This document shows positions 8,275 through 17,834 of a stretch of 64,000 nucleotides of DNA, one piece after another (the first letter of the stretch is position 1; each line of letters begins with the position of its first letter). The DNA is taken from contig NZ_FUYE01000015.1 in assembly GCF_900167535.1 (NCBI RefSeq), forward strand, positions 99,762-163,761, given 5' to 3'. The notes under the pieces are model-generated. The model did not search any database. It had not been told where the DNA came from and worked only from the letters and a program-made list of their open reading frames with translations. The translations under genes and the position numbers were made by a program. The DNA comes from Prosthecobacter debontii (GTDB lineage: Bacteria; Verrucomicrobiota; Verrucomicrobiia; Verrucomicrobiales; Verrucomicrobiaceae).

Positions 8275-11200
8275 ATAAACTCATTCCACTTTTCTTGAGT
8301 GTCGGTGGTATGGTCATAGCGGCCCCATCGGCTCAGCAGTTAGAGTTCTTTGAGTCGCGCATTCGTCCTGTCCTGGCTCAGGAGTGCTATGAGTGTCATA
8401 GCGAGTCCGGGAAGCAGAAAGGAGGGCTTCTGCTGGATTCCCGACCTGGATGGCAGGCGGGTGGGGATACCGGTGAAGCCATCCTTCCTGGAAATCCCTC
8501 GGCGTCCCTGTTGCTGCAATCCATCCGCCAGACGCATGAGGATCTGAAGATGCCGAAGAATGGAGCGAAGCTGGATGACTCCGTGATTGCCGACTTCGAG
8601 AAATGGATTGCTGAAGGGGCTTACGATCCGCGTGAGCAGGCTCCCAACGCTGAACAACTGGCCAAAGAGACGGATTGGAGTGCGGTGCTTCAGCGCCGCA
8701 AGCAGTGGTGGTGTTTCCAGCCGATTCAGCCCGGTGCCTTGAAAGCCGATGCCTCTGCTCCAGCGGTGGCGACTGAGGTGGATCGTCAGCTTTTAGTGAA
8801 GCTGAAGGAGCAGGGGATCGGTCCCGCAGGGCCAGCTTCTGCCAGCACTTTGATCCGCCGTGCCAGTTACATTTTGACCGGACTCCCACCGAAGCCTGAA
8901 GAGGTGGAAGCCTTTGTCCTTGAAGCGGAGAAGTCGCCACAGGCTTATGAGCAACTCGTGGATCGCCTGTTGGCCAGCCCTCACTATGGCGAGCGCTGGG
9001 CACGGCATTGGCTGGATTGGGTGCGTTACGCAGAGAGTTACGGCAGTGAGGGTGATGCGCGCATTCCTTATGCCTGGCGCTATCGTGACTATGTGATCCG
9101 GGCCTTCAATCAAGATGTGCCTTATCCTCAGATGCTGCGGGAAGCGATTGCCGGAGATCTTTTACCCCAACCACGTTTGCAAAATGGGATCAATGAAAGT
9201 GCTTTGGGCATCGGCCAACTGCGCATGGTGTTGCATGGCTTTTCGCCCACGGATTCGCTGGATGAACTGGTGACCTTCACGGATAACCAGATCGATACGG
9301 TGACCAAGAGCTTCCAAGCACTGACGGTGTCCTGCGCACGTTGCCATAACCACAAGTTTGATGCGATCAGCCAGACTGATTTCTACGCCCTCTACGGCAT
9401 CTTTACGAGTGCACGCCCCGCCGTGGTGGATGTGAATGCGCCAGGAACAGGGGATGCGGAGCGCGCTGAACTGGGCAACATCAAGACGCAGATCAAGCAG
9501 GTGATGGCGGAGGCTTGGCTGAAAGCAGCCGCTAAGCTGCCGGCCAAACCCGATGCGGTGCAGCCGCCGAAGCCTGTAGCGACATGCGCCTGGGATCTTC
9601 AAACCGAGGCGTGGTTTACCAGTGGCAATGGGGTGAAGCAAGGACGCACGGAGGCGGGGGAATTCAGCGTGCAGCTCAAAGGCGACAACGTCATCGCGAG
9701 GGTGTATCCTGGTGGAATCTTCAGTGACTTGATCTCGCCCAAAGATCGTGGGGTCATCATGAGCAAACGCTTCAAGTGTGAAGGAGGTACCTTGTGGTTT
9801 CGTGCGTCCGGCTCAGGTGGCGTGAAGGCCAAGTATGTGGTGCAGAACTATCCTCGCACAGGCACCATTCATCGCGCCAAAGAGTTTCGTGAAGAGAAGG
9901 ATGAGACACTCGGCTGGCATAAGCTGGACCTCAACTACTGGAAGGGGGATGATCTCTTCCTTCAGCTCGCGACAGTGGCGGATATGCCCGCTGAAGCGAA
10001 TGAGAATGCAAGTTCCTGGTTTGGCATCACCGAGGCTTTTGTGACGGCGGGGGATGAGTCGCCTCCTTCGGTGGTCGTGGGAGGGAATCCTCTGGATGCG
10101 GTCACCGCGTGGAAGGCGGGCAAGCTGACGGATGCTCAAGCGGAATTGCTGGGATCTCTGCTGCGCCAGGGCAAGCTACCCAATGATGTGAAAGCGGTGC
10201 CTGAGGCGGCTGCTCTGTTGGCGAAGTATCGGGAGGTCGAAGCCACCCTGCCTCAACCGACTCGTGCGCCGGGTGCCCTGGATGCGGATGGCTATGATGC
10301 ACCGCTGTTTGCTCGTGGCGACCACAAGCAGCCGATGGAACCGGTAGCACGTCGTTTCTTGGATGGCATCAATCCCACGCCGTACCATCCCCAGGGCAGT
10401 GGTCGCTTGGAATTGGCAGAAAGTCTGACGGCAGCCGATAACCCGCTGACTTCACGGGTGATTGTGAATCGCCTCTGGCATCATGTCTTTGGCCGTGGAC
10501 TTGTCGGAACACCGGATAACTTCGGTCGGTTAGGCGAAACTCCTTCGCATCCTGAACTGCTGGATACCCTGGCCGCCTATTTCCAATCCAGTGGTGGAAG
10601 CATGAAACAACTCATCAAGGCCCTGCTCTTGACTGAGGCTTTTCAACGCCGTGATGAATCCTCTTCGCCACTCGTGGTCGAAAAAGACCCGGAAAACAAA
10701 CTTCTCAGCCACTGGAGTGTGAGACGTCTTGAGGCGGAAGCCATTCGTGACAGCATCCTCACCCTGTCCGGCAAGATGGATGAGAAGCTGTATGGCGAGC
10801 CTGTGTATGGCAAAGATGGACGCCGCAGTCTTTACGTCGGGGTCATCCGCAATAGCCTGGAGCCATTCCTGACAGCCTTTGATATGCCGGTGCCTTCCAG
10901 CACTCGCGGGCGCCGTGATGTGACCAATGTGCCTGCGCAGTCTCTCGCCTTATTGAATGATCCCGTGATCATCAACTGGAGCGCCGAATGGGCGCGTCGA
11001 GTTCTGGCTCATTCTGGAGATGAGGCGCGTGTGCAGACGTTGTTCATGCAAAGCCTGGGACGCTCTGCGACACCACGTGAATTGGCGGGAAGCTTGGCGT
11101 TTGTGAAAAAGTCCGCCGAGTTTGCCCAAGCTCAACAAGATCACTTGGTGGCCTTGGATCAACGGCGGCATGCCCTCCAGGATGAGGTGCAAGGCATTCT

Positions 11201-12080
11201 GGAGCCGGTGCGTGCCAAGCTCAATGCCCAACAAAAAATGCCGGAAGCAACCGATGCTCCCGTGCCCTTTGCGGAATGGACCTTTGATCAGGATGGAAGG
11301 GATGCTCAGGGACATCTGCCGCTGAAGCTCGAAGGCTCAGCACGAGTCGTTGATGGCGCGTTAGTCTTGGATGGACGCACCGCCTTGGCCCGCAGTGAGC
11401 GGCTACCTAAACATGTGCAGGCTAAAACTCTGGAGGCCTGGGTGATGCTGGACACCCTGGATCAAAAAGGCGGCGGTGTCATGACCTTGCAAGATCGGCG
11501 CGGCATGGTCTTCGATGCCATCGTGTATGCCGAGCGGGCTCCTCAAGAGTGGCTGTCGGGGAGTAACAATCATCGCCGGACTCAAGAATTCGGCGGACCC
11601 GCCGATACAGAGGTGGATAAACGGCCCGTGCACCTGGCCATCACCTACGATCAAGGCAAGGTTATCGGTTATCGCGACGGCGTGCGTTATGGGGAACCCT
11701 ACACCACGGCAGAAGTGGCGGAGTTCGAAGCTGGGGATGCAGAAATTTTGCTAGGATGCCGTCACGGCGCTGTGGGTGGCAATCGAATGCTGCGTGGTCG
11801 TATCCTGCGGGCTCGTTTGTATGACCGGGCCTTGACGGAGCAGGAAGTGGCTTTGTCTCGCCACGTGGAAGCTACAGCGGTGACAGAACTGGATGTGATG
11901 AAAGCCCTCACAGAGGCTCAACGCGAGCAGGTGGACAACGCCCGCCATGAGCTGAATCAAATCATGGGACAGCTTACCACGCAGGAGGAAGCGGCGGCCA
12001 AACTCAACCCCGAAACCGCTGGTTGGGAGAGTCTGGGCTTATCCCTGATCAACCTGAAAGAGTTCATCTACCTTCGCTGA
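8271..12080 (+). CDS. PSD1-type secreted cytochrome c (PSCyt1, DUF1549, DUF1553, LamG-like domains)
   Basis: 1269 residues with a Sec signal peptide (MNKLIPLFLSVGGMVIAAPS). The PSCyt1 heme-binding domain has CYECH at residues 39-43 and ends around WIAEGAYDPR. DUF1549 follows (about residues 165-370, with SPHYGERWARHWLDWVRYAE and CARCHNHKFD, a second CxxCH). A long middle region precedes DUF1553 (about residues 710-960, VNRLWHHVFGRGLVGTPDNF, SVRRLEAEAIRDSIL, NVPAQSLALLND). A concanavalin/LamG-like domain lies around 1000-1190 (TLEAWVMLDTLDQ). Such proteins are abundant in Planctomycetes and Verrucomicrobia, and I know of no settled biochemical role. It is followed by its usual partner, a DUF1501 protein. 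Confidence 0.92.
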   Translation: MNKLIPLFLSVGGMVIAAPSAQQLEFFESRIRPVLAQECYECHSESGKQKGGLLLDSRPGWQAGGDTGEAILPGNPSASLLLQSIRQTHEDLKMPKNGAKLDDSVIADFEKWIAEGAYDPREQAPNAEQLAKETDWSAVLQRRKQWWCFQPIQPGALKADASAPAVATEVDRQLLVKLKEQGIGPAGPASASTLIRRASYILTGLPPKPEEVEAFVLEAEKSPQAYEQLVDRLLASPHYGERWARHWLDWVRYAESYGSEGDARIPYAWRYRDYVIRAFNQDVPYPQMLREAIAGDLLPQPRLQNGINESALGIGQLRMVLHGFSPTDSLDELVTFTDNQIDTVTKSFQALTVSCARCHNHKFDAISQTDFYALYGIFTSARPAVVDVNAPGTGDAERAELGNIKTQIKQVMAEAWLKAAAKLPAKPDAVQPPKPVATCAWDLQTEAWFTSGNGVKQGRTEAGEFSVQLKGDNVIARVYPGGIFSDLISPKDRGVIMSKRFKCEGGTLWFRASGSGGVKAKYVVQNYPRTGTIHRAKEFREEKDETLGWHKLDLNYWKGDDLFLQLATVADMPAEANENASSWFGITEAFVTAGDESPPSVVVGGNPLDAVTAWKAGKLTDAQAELLGSLLRQGKLPNDVKAVPEAAALLAKYREVEATLPQPTRAPGALDADGYDAPLFARGDHKQPMEPVARRFLDGINPTPYHPQGSGRLELAESLTAADNPLTSRVIVNRLWHHVFGRGLVGTPDNFGRLGETPSHPELLDTLAAYFQSSGGSMKQLIKALLLTEAFQRRDESSSPLVVEKDPENKLLSHWSVRRLEAEAIRDSILTLSGKMDEKLYGEPVYGKDGRRSLYVGVIRNSLEPFLTAFDMPVPSSTRGRRDVTNVPAQSLALLNDPVIINWSAEWARRVLAHSGDEARVQTLFMQSLGRSATPRELAGSLAFVKKSAEFAQAQQDHLVALDQRRHALQDEVQGILEPVRAKLNAQQKMPEATDAPVPFAEWTFDQDGRDAQGHLPLKLEGSARVVDGALVLDGRTALARSERLPKHVQAKTLEAWVMLDTLDQKGGGVMTLQDRRGMVFDAIVYAERAPQEWLSGSNNHRRTQEFGGPADTEVDKRPVHLAITYDQGKVIGYRDGVRYGEPYTTAEVAEFEAGDAEILLGCRHGAVGGNRMLRGRILRARLYDRALTEQEVALSRHVEATAVTELDVMKALTEAQREQVDNARHELNQIMGQLTTQEEAAAKLNPETAGWESLGLSLINLKEFIYLR

Positions 12081-12121
12081 AGCGACTCTTCTTTTTTCAA
12101 CTTTTACCCTCAGACTGATTT

Positions 12122-13537
12122 ATGAATTCATGCTTTACGCGGCGTCATCTTCTGACCCATGCCTCGACAGGGTTTGGGCTCGCGGCCTTATCGGGTCTCA
12201 TGCAGCAGCAGAGCCATGCAGAGATCATCACGCATCGTGCCAAGCGCTTCGCACCTCGGGCGCGCAGCGTGATTTTTTGTTATATGAGCGGGGGAGTCTC
12301 TCATGTGGATTCGTTTGATCCCAAACCTACGCTGGAAAAGTATGCGGGTAAGCCGCCGCCCTTCGCGACGGCACGCACGCAGTTTAACAACGATGGCGTC
12401 ATTCAGCCCTCACACTGGGGTTTTAAAAACTATGGCCAGAGTGGCCTGCCCGTGAGTGATCTGTTCCCTAACATGGCCAGTGTAGCGGATGAGCTGTGTG
12501 TGGTGCGCAGCATGACGGCGAAGTTCAGCGAGCATGCCCAGGGCAATTTTTTCATGCACACGGGCTTCCCATTCGTCGGGTATCCCAGTGCAGGGGCTTG
12601 GACAAGCTATGGGTTAGGCACGGAGTCCAGTGATTTGCCTGGTTATGTGGTGCTCCAGAGTGGCAGTGCCACAGCCCCCCACGGCGGTGTCGGTTTGTTT
12701 GGAAACGGCTTCTTGCCTGCGCAGCATCAGGCCTCGATCATCAAGGCGGATAGCAGCGAACCTGTGAGGAATATCCAGCCACGTGAGGTCGCTGCACTTC
12801 AGCGGCAGCGGCTGAATTTCATCGAGGGCATGGATCAAAACTTCCTCGGTGAACTCGGGGCCAACAGTCAGGTTGAGGCGGCGATTCAAAACTATGAGAT
12901 GGCCTGGCGCATGCAGGCGGCTGTGCCGGAGCTCTGTGACATCCGGGGAGAGTCGGAGGCGACGAAGAAAATGTATGGCCTGGATGGGCCTGAAAGTTCA
13001 CGGACCGCTTACGCGCGGCAGTGCCTGCTGGCACGTCGATTGGTGGAGCGTGGCGTGCGTTTTGTCGAGTTGAGTTGCTTGGCGCAAAACATTGGCGGCG
13101 GACAAGCGGCCAACCCGTGGGATCAGCATGGGGCTTTGAAAAAGGGCCATGGCAAAATGGCCGAGCAGGTGGATCAACCTATTGCGGCCTTGATCAAGGA
13201 TCTAAAGTCACGTGGATTGCTGGACAGCACCCTGGTGATCTGGGCCGGTGAGTTTGGCCGCACCCCGTTCGCTCAAGGCAGTGATGGACGCGATCATAAC
13301 CCCTACGGTTTCAGCATTTGGATGGCCGGTGGCGGTGTGAAAGGCGGTATGACCTTGGGCGAGACCGATGAGTTTGGCTACAAGGCCGTGGATAAGGTGC
13401 AGACCGTCTATGACCTCTGGGCCACAGTTCTCTACCTCATGGGGGTGGATCACGAGCACCTGACGTATCTGTTCAGTGGTCGCAATGTGCGCCTGACAGA
13501 CGTGCATGGGCACGTGATGAAGGAGATCTTGGCCTAA
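12122..13537 (+). CDS. DUF1501 (sulfatase-like fold) Tat-exported protein
   Basis: 471 residues. The N-terminus [20 protein letters not shown] has a twin arginine and hydrophobic core, suggesting Tat export. The body matches DUF1501: [58 protein letters not shown]. The alkaline-phosphatase-like metal ligands are in that last motif and the VDSFD motif. It lies 41 bases after the PSD1 gene and forms the common PSD1-DUF1501 pair. The pair, the IclR gene and the divergent dehydrogenase look like one regulated unit, possibly for degrading an extracellular sugar; that is inference. Confidence 0.92.
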   Translation: MNSCFTRRHLLTHASTGFGLAALSGLMQQQSHAEIITHRAKRFAPRARSVIFCYMSGGVSHVDSFDPKPTLEKYAGKPPPFATARTQFNNDGVIQPSHWGFKNYGQSGLPVSDLFPNMASVADELCVVRSMTAKFSEHAQGNFFMHTGFPFVGYPSAGAWTSYGLGTESSDLPGYVVLQSGSATAPHGGVGLFGNGFLPAQHQASIIKADSSEPVRNIQPREVAALQRQRLNFIEGMDQNFLGELGANSQVEAAIQNYEMAWRMQAAVPELCDIRGESEATKKMYGLDGPESSRTAYARQCLLARRLVERGVRFVELSCLAQNIGGGQAANPWDQHGALKKGHGKMAEQVDQPIAALIKDLKSRGLLDSTLVIWAGEFGRTPFAQGSDGRDHNPYGFSIWMAGGGVKGGMTLGETDEFGYKAVDKVQTVYDLWATVLYLMGVDHEHLTYLFSGRNVRLTDVHGHVMKEILA

Positions 13538-13544
13538 CAAAAAA

Positions 13545-13572
13545 CGGCTCCAGAGGTGATCTGGAGCCGCCC
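13545..13572 (-). terminator. Rho-independent terminator for ferritin gene
   Basis: CGGCTCCAG-AGGTGAT-CTGGAGCCG is a perfect 9-bp stem with a 7-base loop. On the minus strand it is followed by a run of six T (13539-13544 read in reverse), so it terminates the ferritin transcript. On the plus strand it follows the DUF1501 gene but has no T-run. Confidence 0.85.
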
Positions 13573-13599
13573 GGTTTAATTGAAAGGGGCGAGTGCGTC

Positions 13600-14130
13600 T
13601 CAGTGGCCGTGGCCACCCTTGCCGCCACTGCCTTCGGCGCTCTGGCGTTGCGCGGCTTCGCGGTCGAGGACCAGGAGGCTCGCGGGGTCGGTGCCAGCCA
13701 GCTTGAGGCGGTCCAGCATGTCACGCACAGTTTTCTCTTCTTCGATCTGCTCGTTGAGGAACCACAACAGCAGATTCTTGGAGGAGTGATCTTTCACCTG
13801 CTCGGCCAGATCATAAAGATCATTGATCTGTTGAGTGACGGCCTGCTCCTGCTTGAGGCTGTGCTCAAAGACATCAATCGGAGATTCAAAGCTGGCTTTC
13901 GGCTGAGCAATGGGCTTCAGCGAAACCACAGCGTCGCGGTCCACGAGATACTGATAGAACTTCAGCGCATGCATGGTTTCCTCACGGCTCTGGTTAAACA
14001 TCCAGCTCGCAAAGCCAGCATAGGGGGTTTGTTCAAACCATGCCGCCATCGCAAGGTAGATGTAGCTGGAGGACATCTCGTTGTTGATCTGCTCATTGAG
14101 CAGCTCCGTCAATTTGGGGTTCAGTGTCAT
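13600..14130 (-). CDS. ftnA: Bacterial non-heme ferritin
   Basis: 176-residue iron-storage protein forming a 24-mer cage. Diiron ferroxidase ligands are visible: E in NEQINNEMSSSYIYLAMAAW, the EExxH motif in REETMHALKFYQY, and later E/Q residues in SLKQEQAVTQQI and LNEQIEEEKTVRD. It ends with a Gly/His-rich tail (SGGKGGHGH), which is longer than usual. It has its own terminator and a 108-base upstream gap, so it is probably monocistronic. Confidence 0.95.
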   Translation of the reverse strand: MTLNPKLTELLNEQINNEMSSSYIYLAMAAWFEQTPYAGFASWMFNQSREETMHALKFYQYLVDRDAVVSLKPIAQPKASFESPIDVFEHSLKQEQAVTQQINDLYDLAEQVKDHSSKNLLLWFLNEQIEEEKTVRDMLDRLKLAGTDPASLLVLDREAAQRQSAEGSGGKGGHGH

Positions 14131-14238
14131 AAGGATGATCGGGGTTGCGGGTGGTGAAAGGATTCAAAGGCATAACGAATGCAAAGCAAGCTTTGGATGG
14201 CTTTGCCCCCTAGATGTTGATGGGAATCAATCGCAGCA

Positions 14239-15807
14239 TTAACCTAAGTGCGCGTGAATCGCATCGGCCACCTGCACCCCGCGCGTGTAAGCTTCTTCAA
14301 ATAAGGACATGCCGCTCATGTCGGAGTGGGCGAAGAAGATCGGGGGTTGAGCTTGCTGCATTTGCTCGCGAGCGTTGCCCCAGATGAACCCTGGCTCGGG
14401 GCGGATCATGCCATGCCCCCAGAGCCAGACATCCACCTGCTGCACATGCTCCCTGAGATCTGGATGCGCCATGTGGAGGGAGTGAAGGCTGCGCTCAGCC
14501 CAGTCACGATGGGTTTGTGTCTGCATCCACTGGCGGGTTTGAGCGGGCAGACCGGTATCCAGAGAGTCGTAGTGAGTGATGACCGTTTCACGGGGCACCG
14601 CCATCAGGTTCTGGTGGGTGGCGTTCACATACCCCAAACCATCGCTGTGATAAATGACATTGTCCCAAGCGGGGAGCACGCCTGGAGAGGGCGGGAGTTC
14701 ATCCAGGGTGAGGTTGGTGACCACCCAGGGTGAATACGGAAGTGCCAACGCATGAAGACCCGCGACGATGTGCTGCGCGATGAAGCGGGGCATGGCACAT
14801 AAGGCGGTGCGGCTCTGATAGCGGATGATTTCGCCCGTGCTGGCATCCATCACATCGGTGATGACTTGGCTACTGCGCACTTCCATACGCATGACGATGC
14901 TGCCGGTGCGTAAACGCTCCTTCAGACCTTCGGAGAGCTTGTTCACCAGATAGCCATTCCCCTCGGGCCAAGTCAGCACGGTGCCTGCGGTGGCATTGGC
15001 GGCATCGCCATTGCGACTGGCGAAGTAGTGGATGCCAGCCCAGGCGGAGACTTGGTGAAGGCTGCCGCCGAAGTCATCTCGGCAGGCATAGTTGACATAC
15101 CAGTGGAGCGGTTGACTGGTCCAACCCTGACGAGCCATCCATTCCGCCATGGAAAGCTGATCCAACTCCATGAGATCCGCATCTCGTGGACTGCGATCAA
15201 CGGGTAGGACGAAGGCTCGTCGTTCCTGATAGTTGCGAATCGTGGCCTCGAAGGCCGCCCATTCTTCACGATCCCGTGGCGTCATGCCTGCCAATGGGGC
15301 TATGCCTGCTTCCCATTGCCCGTGAATGAAGAGTCGCTCATGAGGCTCCTGACAGAGCGCCACCTCGTCATAGAGAGGTCTGCCAGCGGCATCCCAGCCC
15401 TGGATTAGGCCCAGTTCCTCGAACAAGGCACGCACTTCATGCAGTTCAGGGCCCGGCAGTGGCACATAGTGAGCGCCCCAGGGATACGCGGAGATGGTAT
15501 TGTGCCCTGAGATGGAGTTCCCTCCGGCTTTAGGCTCCAGTTCGAGCAGTGTGAAGTCCTCCACGCCGTTTTTCCTCAGTTGATGGGCCGCCGCTAACCC
15601 CGAGATGCCTCCCCCAGCGATGAGCACATCCGTCTGGATCACTCGAGAGGGGGAGAGGGGGTGCGCAGGGGAAAAATCGCGCAGCCGATGACCCACACTG
15701 GCCGAGGCTCCCAGAATGCGTCCCGGGAGCTCTTGATCACGGGAGCAGGAGCCTGTCAGCAAGGCAGGCACCGCAGCCGTGGCTTGGAGAAAACGGCGGC
15801 GTTTCAT
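14239..15807 (-). CDS. Exported FAD-dependent amine-oxidase-like oxidoreductase
   Basis: 522 residues. The N-terminus MKRRRFLQATAAVPALLTGS followed by Cys looks like a Tat signal with a lipobox, so the protein is probably exported and perhaps lipid-anchored. The dinucleotide-binding motif is IAGGGISGLAAAHQL with the downstream acidic residue LLELEPKAGGNS, as in flavin monoamine oxidases and protoporphyrinogen oxidases. The C-terminal FAD-contact segment is FAHSDMSGMSLFEEAYTRG. Its ATG overlaps the stop of the aminopropyltransferase-like gene (ATGA), which suggests a joint role, perhaps oxidising a polyamine-like product; the substrate is not known. Confidence 0.82.
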   Translation of the reverse strand: MKRRRFLQATAAVPALLTGSCSRDQELPGRILGASASVGHRLRDFSPAHPLSPSRVIQTDVLIAGGGISGLAAAHQLRKNGVEDFTLLELEPKAGGNSISGHNTISAYPWGAHYVPLPGPELHEVRALFEELGLIQGWDAAGRPLYDEVALCQEPHERLFIHGQWEAGIAPLAGMTPRDREEWAAFEATIRNYQERRAFVLPVDRSPRDADLMELDQLSMAEWMARQGWTSQPLHWYVNYACRDDFGGSLHQVSAWAGIHYFASRNGDAANATAGTVLTWPEGNGYLVNKLSEGLKERLRTGSIVMRMEVRSSQVITDVMDASTGEIIRYQSRTALCAMPRFIAQHIVAGLHALALPYSPWVVTNLTLDELPPSPGVLPAWDNVIYHSDGLGYVNATHQNLMAVPRETVITHYDSLDTGLPAQTRQWMQTQTHRDWAERSLHSLHMAHPDLREHVQQVDVWLWGHGMIRPEPGFIWGNAREQMQQAQPPIFFAHSDMSGMSLFEEAYTRGVQVADAIHAHLG

Positions 15808-17300
15808 CGGCTCCAGTCGTCGTCAAAGTAATGCACCAAGGCCTGATTATTCAGGCGATTGATCTCGGTCTCCACGCGACCCATGTCAGGGGGGAAGAAG
15901 CGGAGCTGAGTCAGGACTTCTTCGGTAACGAAGCGCAGTCCCTCTGGGAGATAAACCGGACCACTGAGGGGCTGGCGGGAGGCAAGAATAAAACCCCATT
16001 CACCAAAGCTGGGCACCAAGGCATGATAGGGTTCAGTCTGCAAACCACACGCGCGCAGCGTGGCATCCACACACCAGAAAGAATGCCGGGCCACAAAGGG
16101 GGAGGTGCTTTGAACGACCAAGGCCGCCTGGGGTGTCATGACCTTCAAGAGGCGTTGATAAAAAGTGGTGGTGTAGAGCTTGCCTAACGAAAAGTTAGAG
16201 GGATCGGGGAAGTCAATGATGACAAAATCAAAGAGCTCGTGGTTTCCCGCCAGCCAGGCGAAGGCATCGGCGTTTTCCACATGCACACGCAGGGATTTCA
16301 ATGCGTCTGCATTTTGCGCGAGCAGCATGGGATTGGTGGAGAAAAGCTGCGTCATGGCTGGGTCCAGATCCACCAGGGTGATGCTTTCGACCCGGGGATA
16401 CCGCAGCACTTCACGTGCGGCCAGGCCATCTCCACCGCCGAGAATGAGGACGCGGCGAGCCTCGGGCAGGCGCGAGAGCCCGGGATGCACCAGCGCCTCA
16501 TGATAACGGTATTCGTCTCGGCTGCTGAACTGAAGATTACTGTTCAGATACAGTCGCAGCTCGTCTTTTTTACGCGTGAGCACGATCCGCTGGTAAGGGG
16601 TGGAGGTGGCGTAGATGACGGGATCTGGAAAAGCCGCATACTCACCCCAGCGGGTGATTTCCGTGCCGTGCATGAACCCGGCGATGAGCAGCACCGTTAC
16701 CGTGAGTCCTTGAACCCAAAGGGAGCGTAGACGGGGGATCTCGGCTCTGAGCATGACGAGCGCCAGCAGCCCCACCCCGGCATTGATCAAGCCGAAGAGG
16801 AAGGCCGAGCGCACCAGGCCGAGATGTGGCACCAGCACCAGAGGGAAGAGCAGGGAAGCCAGCAGGGCACCGATGTAGTCGAAGCTAAATACATTGGAGA
16901 CCAGATCTTTGAAGGCAAAGCGTCCCTCCAGGATGCGCAGGAGAAGCGGAATCTCCAGGCCCACAAACGAGCCGATGAGAAAGACGATGCTGTAGAGCGG
17001 GATGCGGAAGGACACGGTCCAACCAAAAATCAGAAACAGTAGCGAGGCTGAGCAGCCCCCCAGGAGGGCGATGAGAAACTCCACCCGGATGAATGTTCCG
17101 ACGAGATTGCCAGTCACAAAACGAGACAGATAAGACCCCACCCCCATGGCGAAGAGATAGACGCCAATGATGGTGGAGAATTGCGTGACGGAATCCCCCA
17201 AGAGATAAGAAGCCAGCGTGCCTGCAATCAACTCATACACCAGGCCGCAGGTGGCGATGGCGAACACTGAGAGCAGCAGGAGCCAGGGGCGGGTATTCAT
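15804..17300 (-). CDS. Membrane-anchored spermidine-synthase-like aminopropyltransferase
   Basis: 498 residues from ATG 17300 (MNTRPWLLLLSVFAIATCGL); the upstream TTG at 17387 would run into the DUF350 gene, so ATG is preferred. The first 210 residues hold about seven transmembrane helices. The remainder is a Rossmann methyltransferase-like domain of the spermidine/spermine synthase type, with YHEALVHPGL, the motif VLILGGGDGLAAREVLRYP, VDLDPAMTQLF and a DxxDP motif (IIDFPDPSNFSLG). Known soluble homologues transfer aminopropyl from decarboxylated AdoMet. No speD is nearby. The acceptor is unknown, and membrane location suggests a surface or membrane substrate. Confidence 0.85.
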   Translation of the reverse strand: MNTRPWLLLLSVFAIATCGLVYELIAGTLASYLLGDSVTQFSTIIGVYLFAMGVGSYLSRFVTGNLVGTFIRVEFLIALLGGCSASLLFLIFGWTVSFRIPLYSIVFLIGSFVGLEIPLLLRILEGRFAFKDLVSNVFSFDYIGALLASLLFPLVLVPHLGLVRSAFLFGLINAGVGLLALVMLRAEIPRLRSLWVQGLTVTVLLIAGFMHGTEITRWGEYAAFPDPVIYATSTPYQRIVLTRKKDELRLYLNSNLQFSSRDEYRYHEALVHPGLSRLPEARRVLILGGGDGLAAREVLRYPRVESITLVDLDPAMTQLFSTNPMLLAQNADALKSLRVHVENADAFAWLAGNHELFDFVIIDFPDPSNFSLGKLYTTTFYQRLLKVMTPQAALVVQSTSPFVARHSFWCVDATLRACGLQTEPYHALVPSFGEWGFILASRQPLSGPVYLPEGLRFVTEEVLTQLRFFPPDMGRVETEINRLNNQALVHYFDDDWSR

Positions 17301-17367
17301 GAAACGATGCGTGCCTAGCCAGCGCAGGCTTGCGAGCCTCTCGATGCCAAACCGACGAGCGTGGAGA

Positions 17368-17571
17368 TCAATGAATCGCCGCTGCAATGATCAAGCAAAT
17401 GCCGAGTGCCGCAGCACCGACTACAATCGCCAGGGCAAGGTTCTTTTCTTCGACGAGCTGCTTCCACAGGTCATACGGCGTGAGTTTATCCACGATGATG
17501 AAACCGGCGATGAAGATCACGATGCCGAGCACGGCATAGATCATGGAGTTGAGGAGGATGGTAAAGTCCAT
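17368..17571 (-). CDS. DUF350 membrane protein
   Basis: 67 residues with two hydrophobic helices (LLNSMIYAVLGIVIFIAGFI and ALAIVVGAAALGICLIIAAA) separated by a short DKLTPYDLWKQLVEEKN loop, the typical single DUF350 unit (YjfL-like). Function unknown. DUF350 genes recur beside DUF4178 and aminopropyltransferase-like genes in bacterial genomes, as here. The downstream gene starts about 70 bases further on. Confidence 0.85.
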   Translation of the reverse strand: MDFTILLNSMIYAVLGIVIFIAGFIIVDKLTPYDLWKQLVEEKNLALAIVVGAAALGICLIIAAAIH

Positions 17572-17636
17572 GGTGGCGAAGTGAAGGATGAGGGTGAAGT
17601 GATGTGATGAAGACGAATGATGTGGTGCCTAACAAG

Positions 17637-17834
17637 TTATTTGTGAGAGCCGCCGAAGGACCAGCCGCCACTGCTGCTGCCACTGGTAAAGACTGAGGGA
17701 CGATAACGATAAGCGGTGCTGGTGAGCGCCCGGCGATTGGCCGTGTCTGGGAACATCGTCCAGCCACGCATGTTGGCCGTGACGAGGTAGGCGCAGGCCA
17801 GAAGGCTGATGGAGGAGTAAAAAGGATGTTTCAT
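17637..17834 (-). CDS. Small protein with Gly/Ser-rich C-terminal tail, unknown function
   Basis: 65 residues. The first 20 residues (MKHPFYSSISLLACAYLVTA) form a hydrophobic signal or anchor segment. The C-terminus is SSSGGWSFGGSHK. Its ATG overlaps the DUF4178 stop (ATGA), strong evidence for a real coupled gene. I do not recognise the family. Given its position between DUF4178 and DUF350 and its flexible tail, it could be the substrate or a membrane partner of the cluster's enzymes; this is speculative. Confidence 0.65.
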   Translation of the reverse strand: MKHPFYSSISLLACAYLVTANMRGWTMFPDTANRRALTSTAYRYRPSVFTSGSSSGGWSFGGSHK

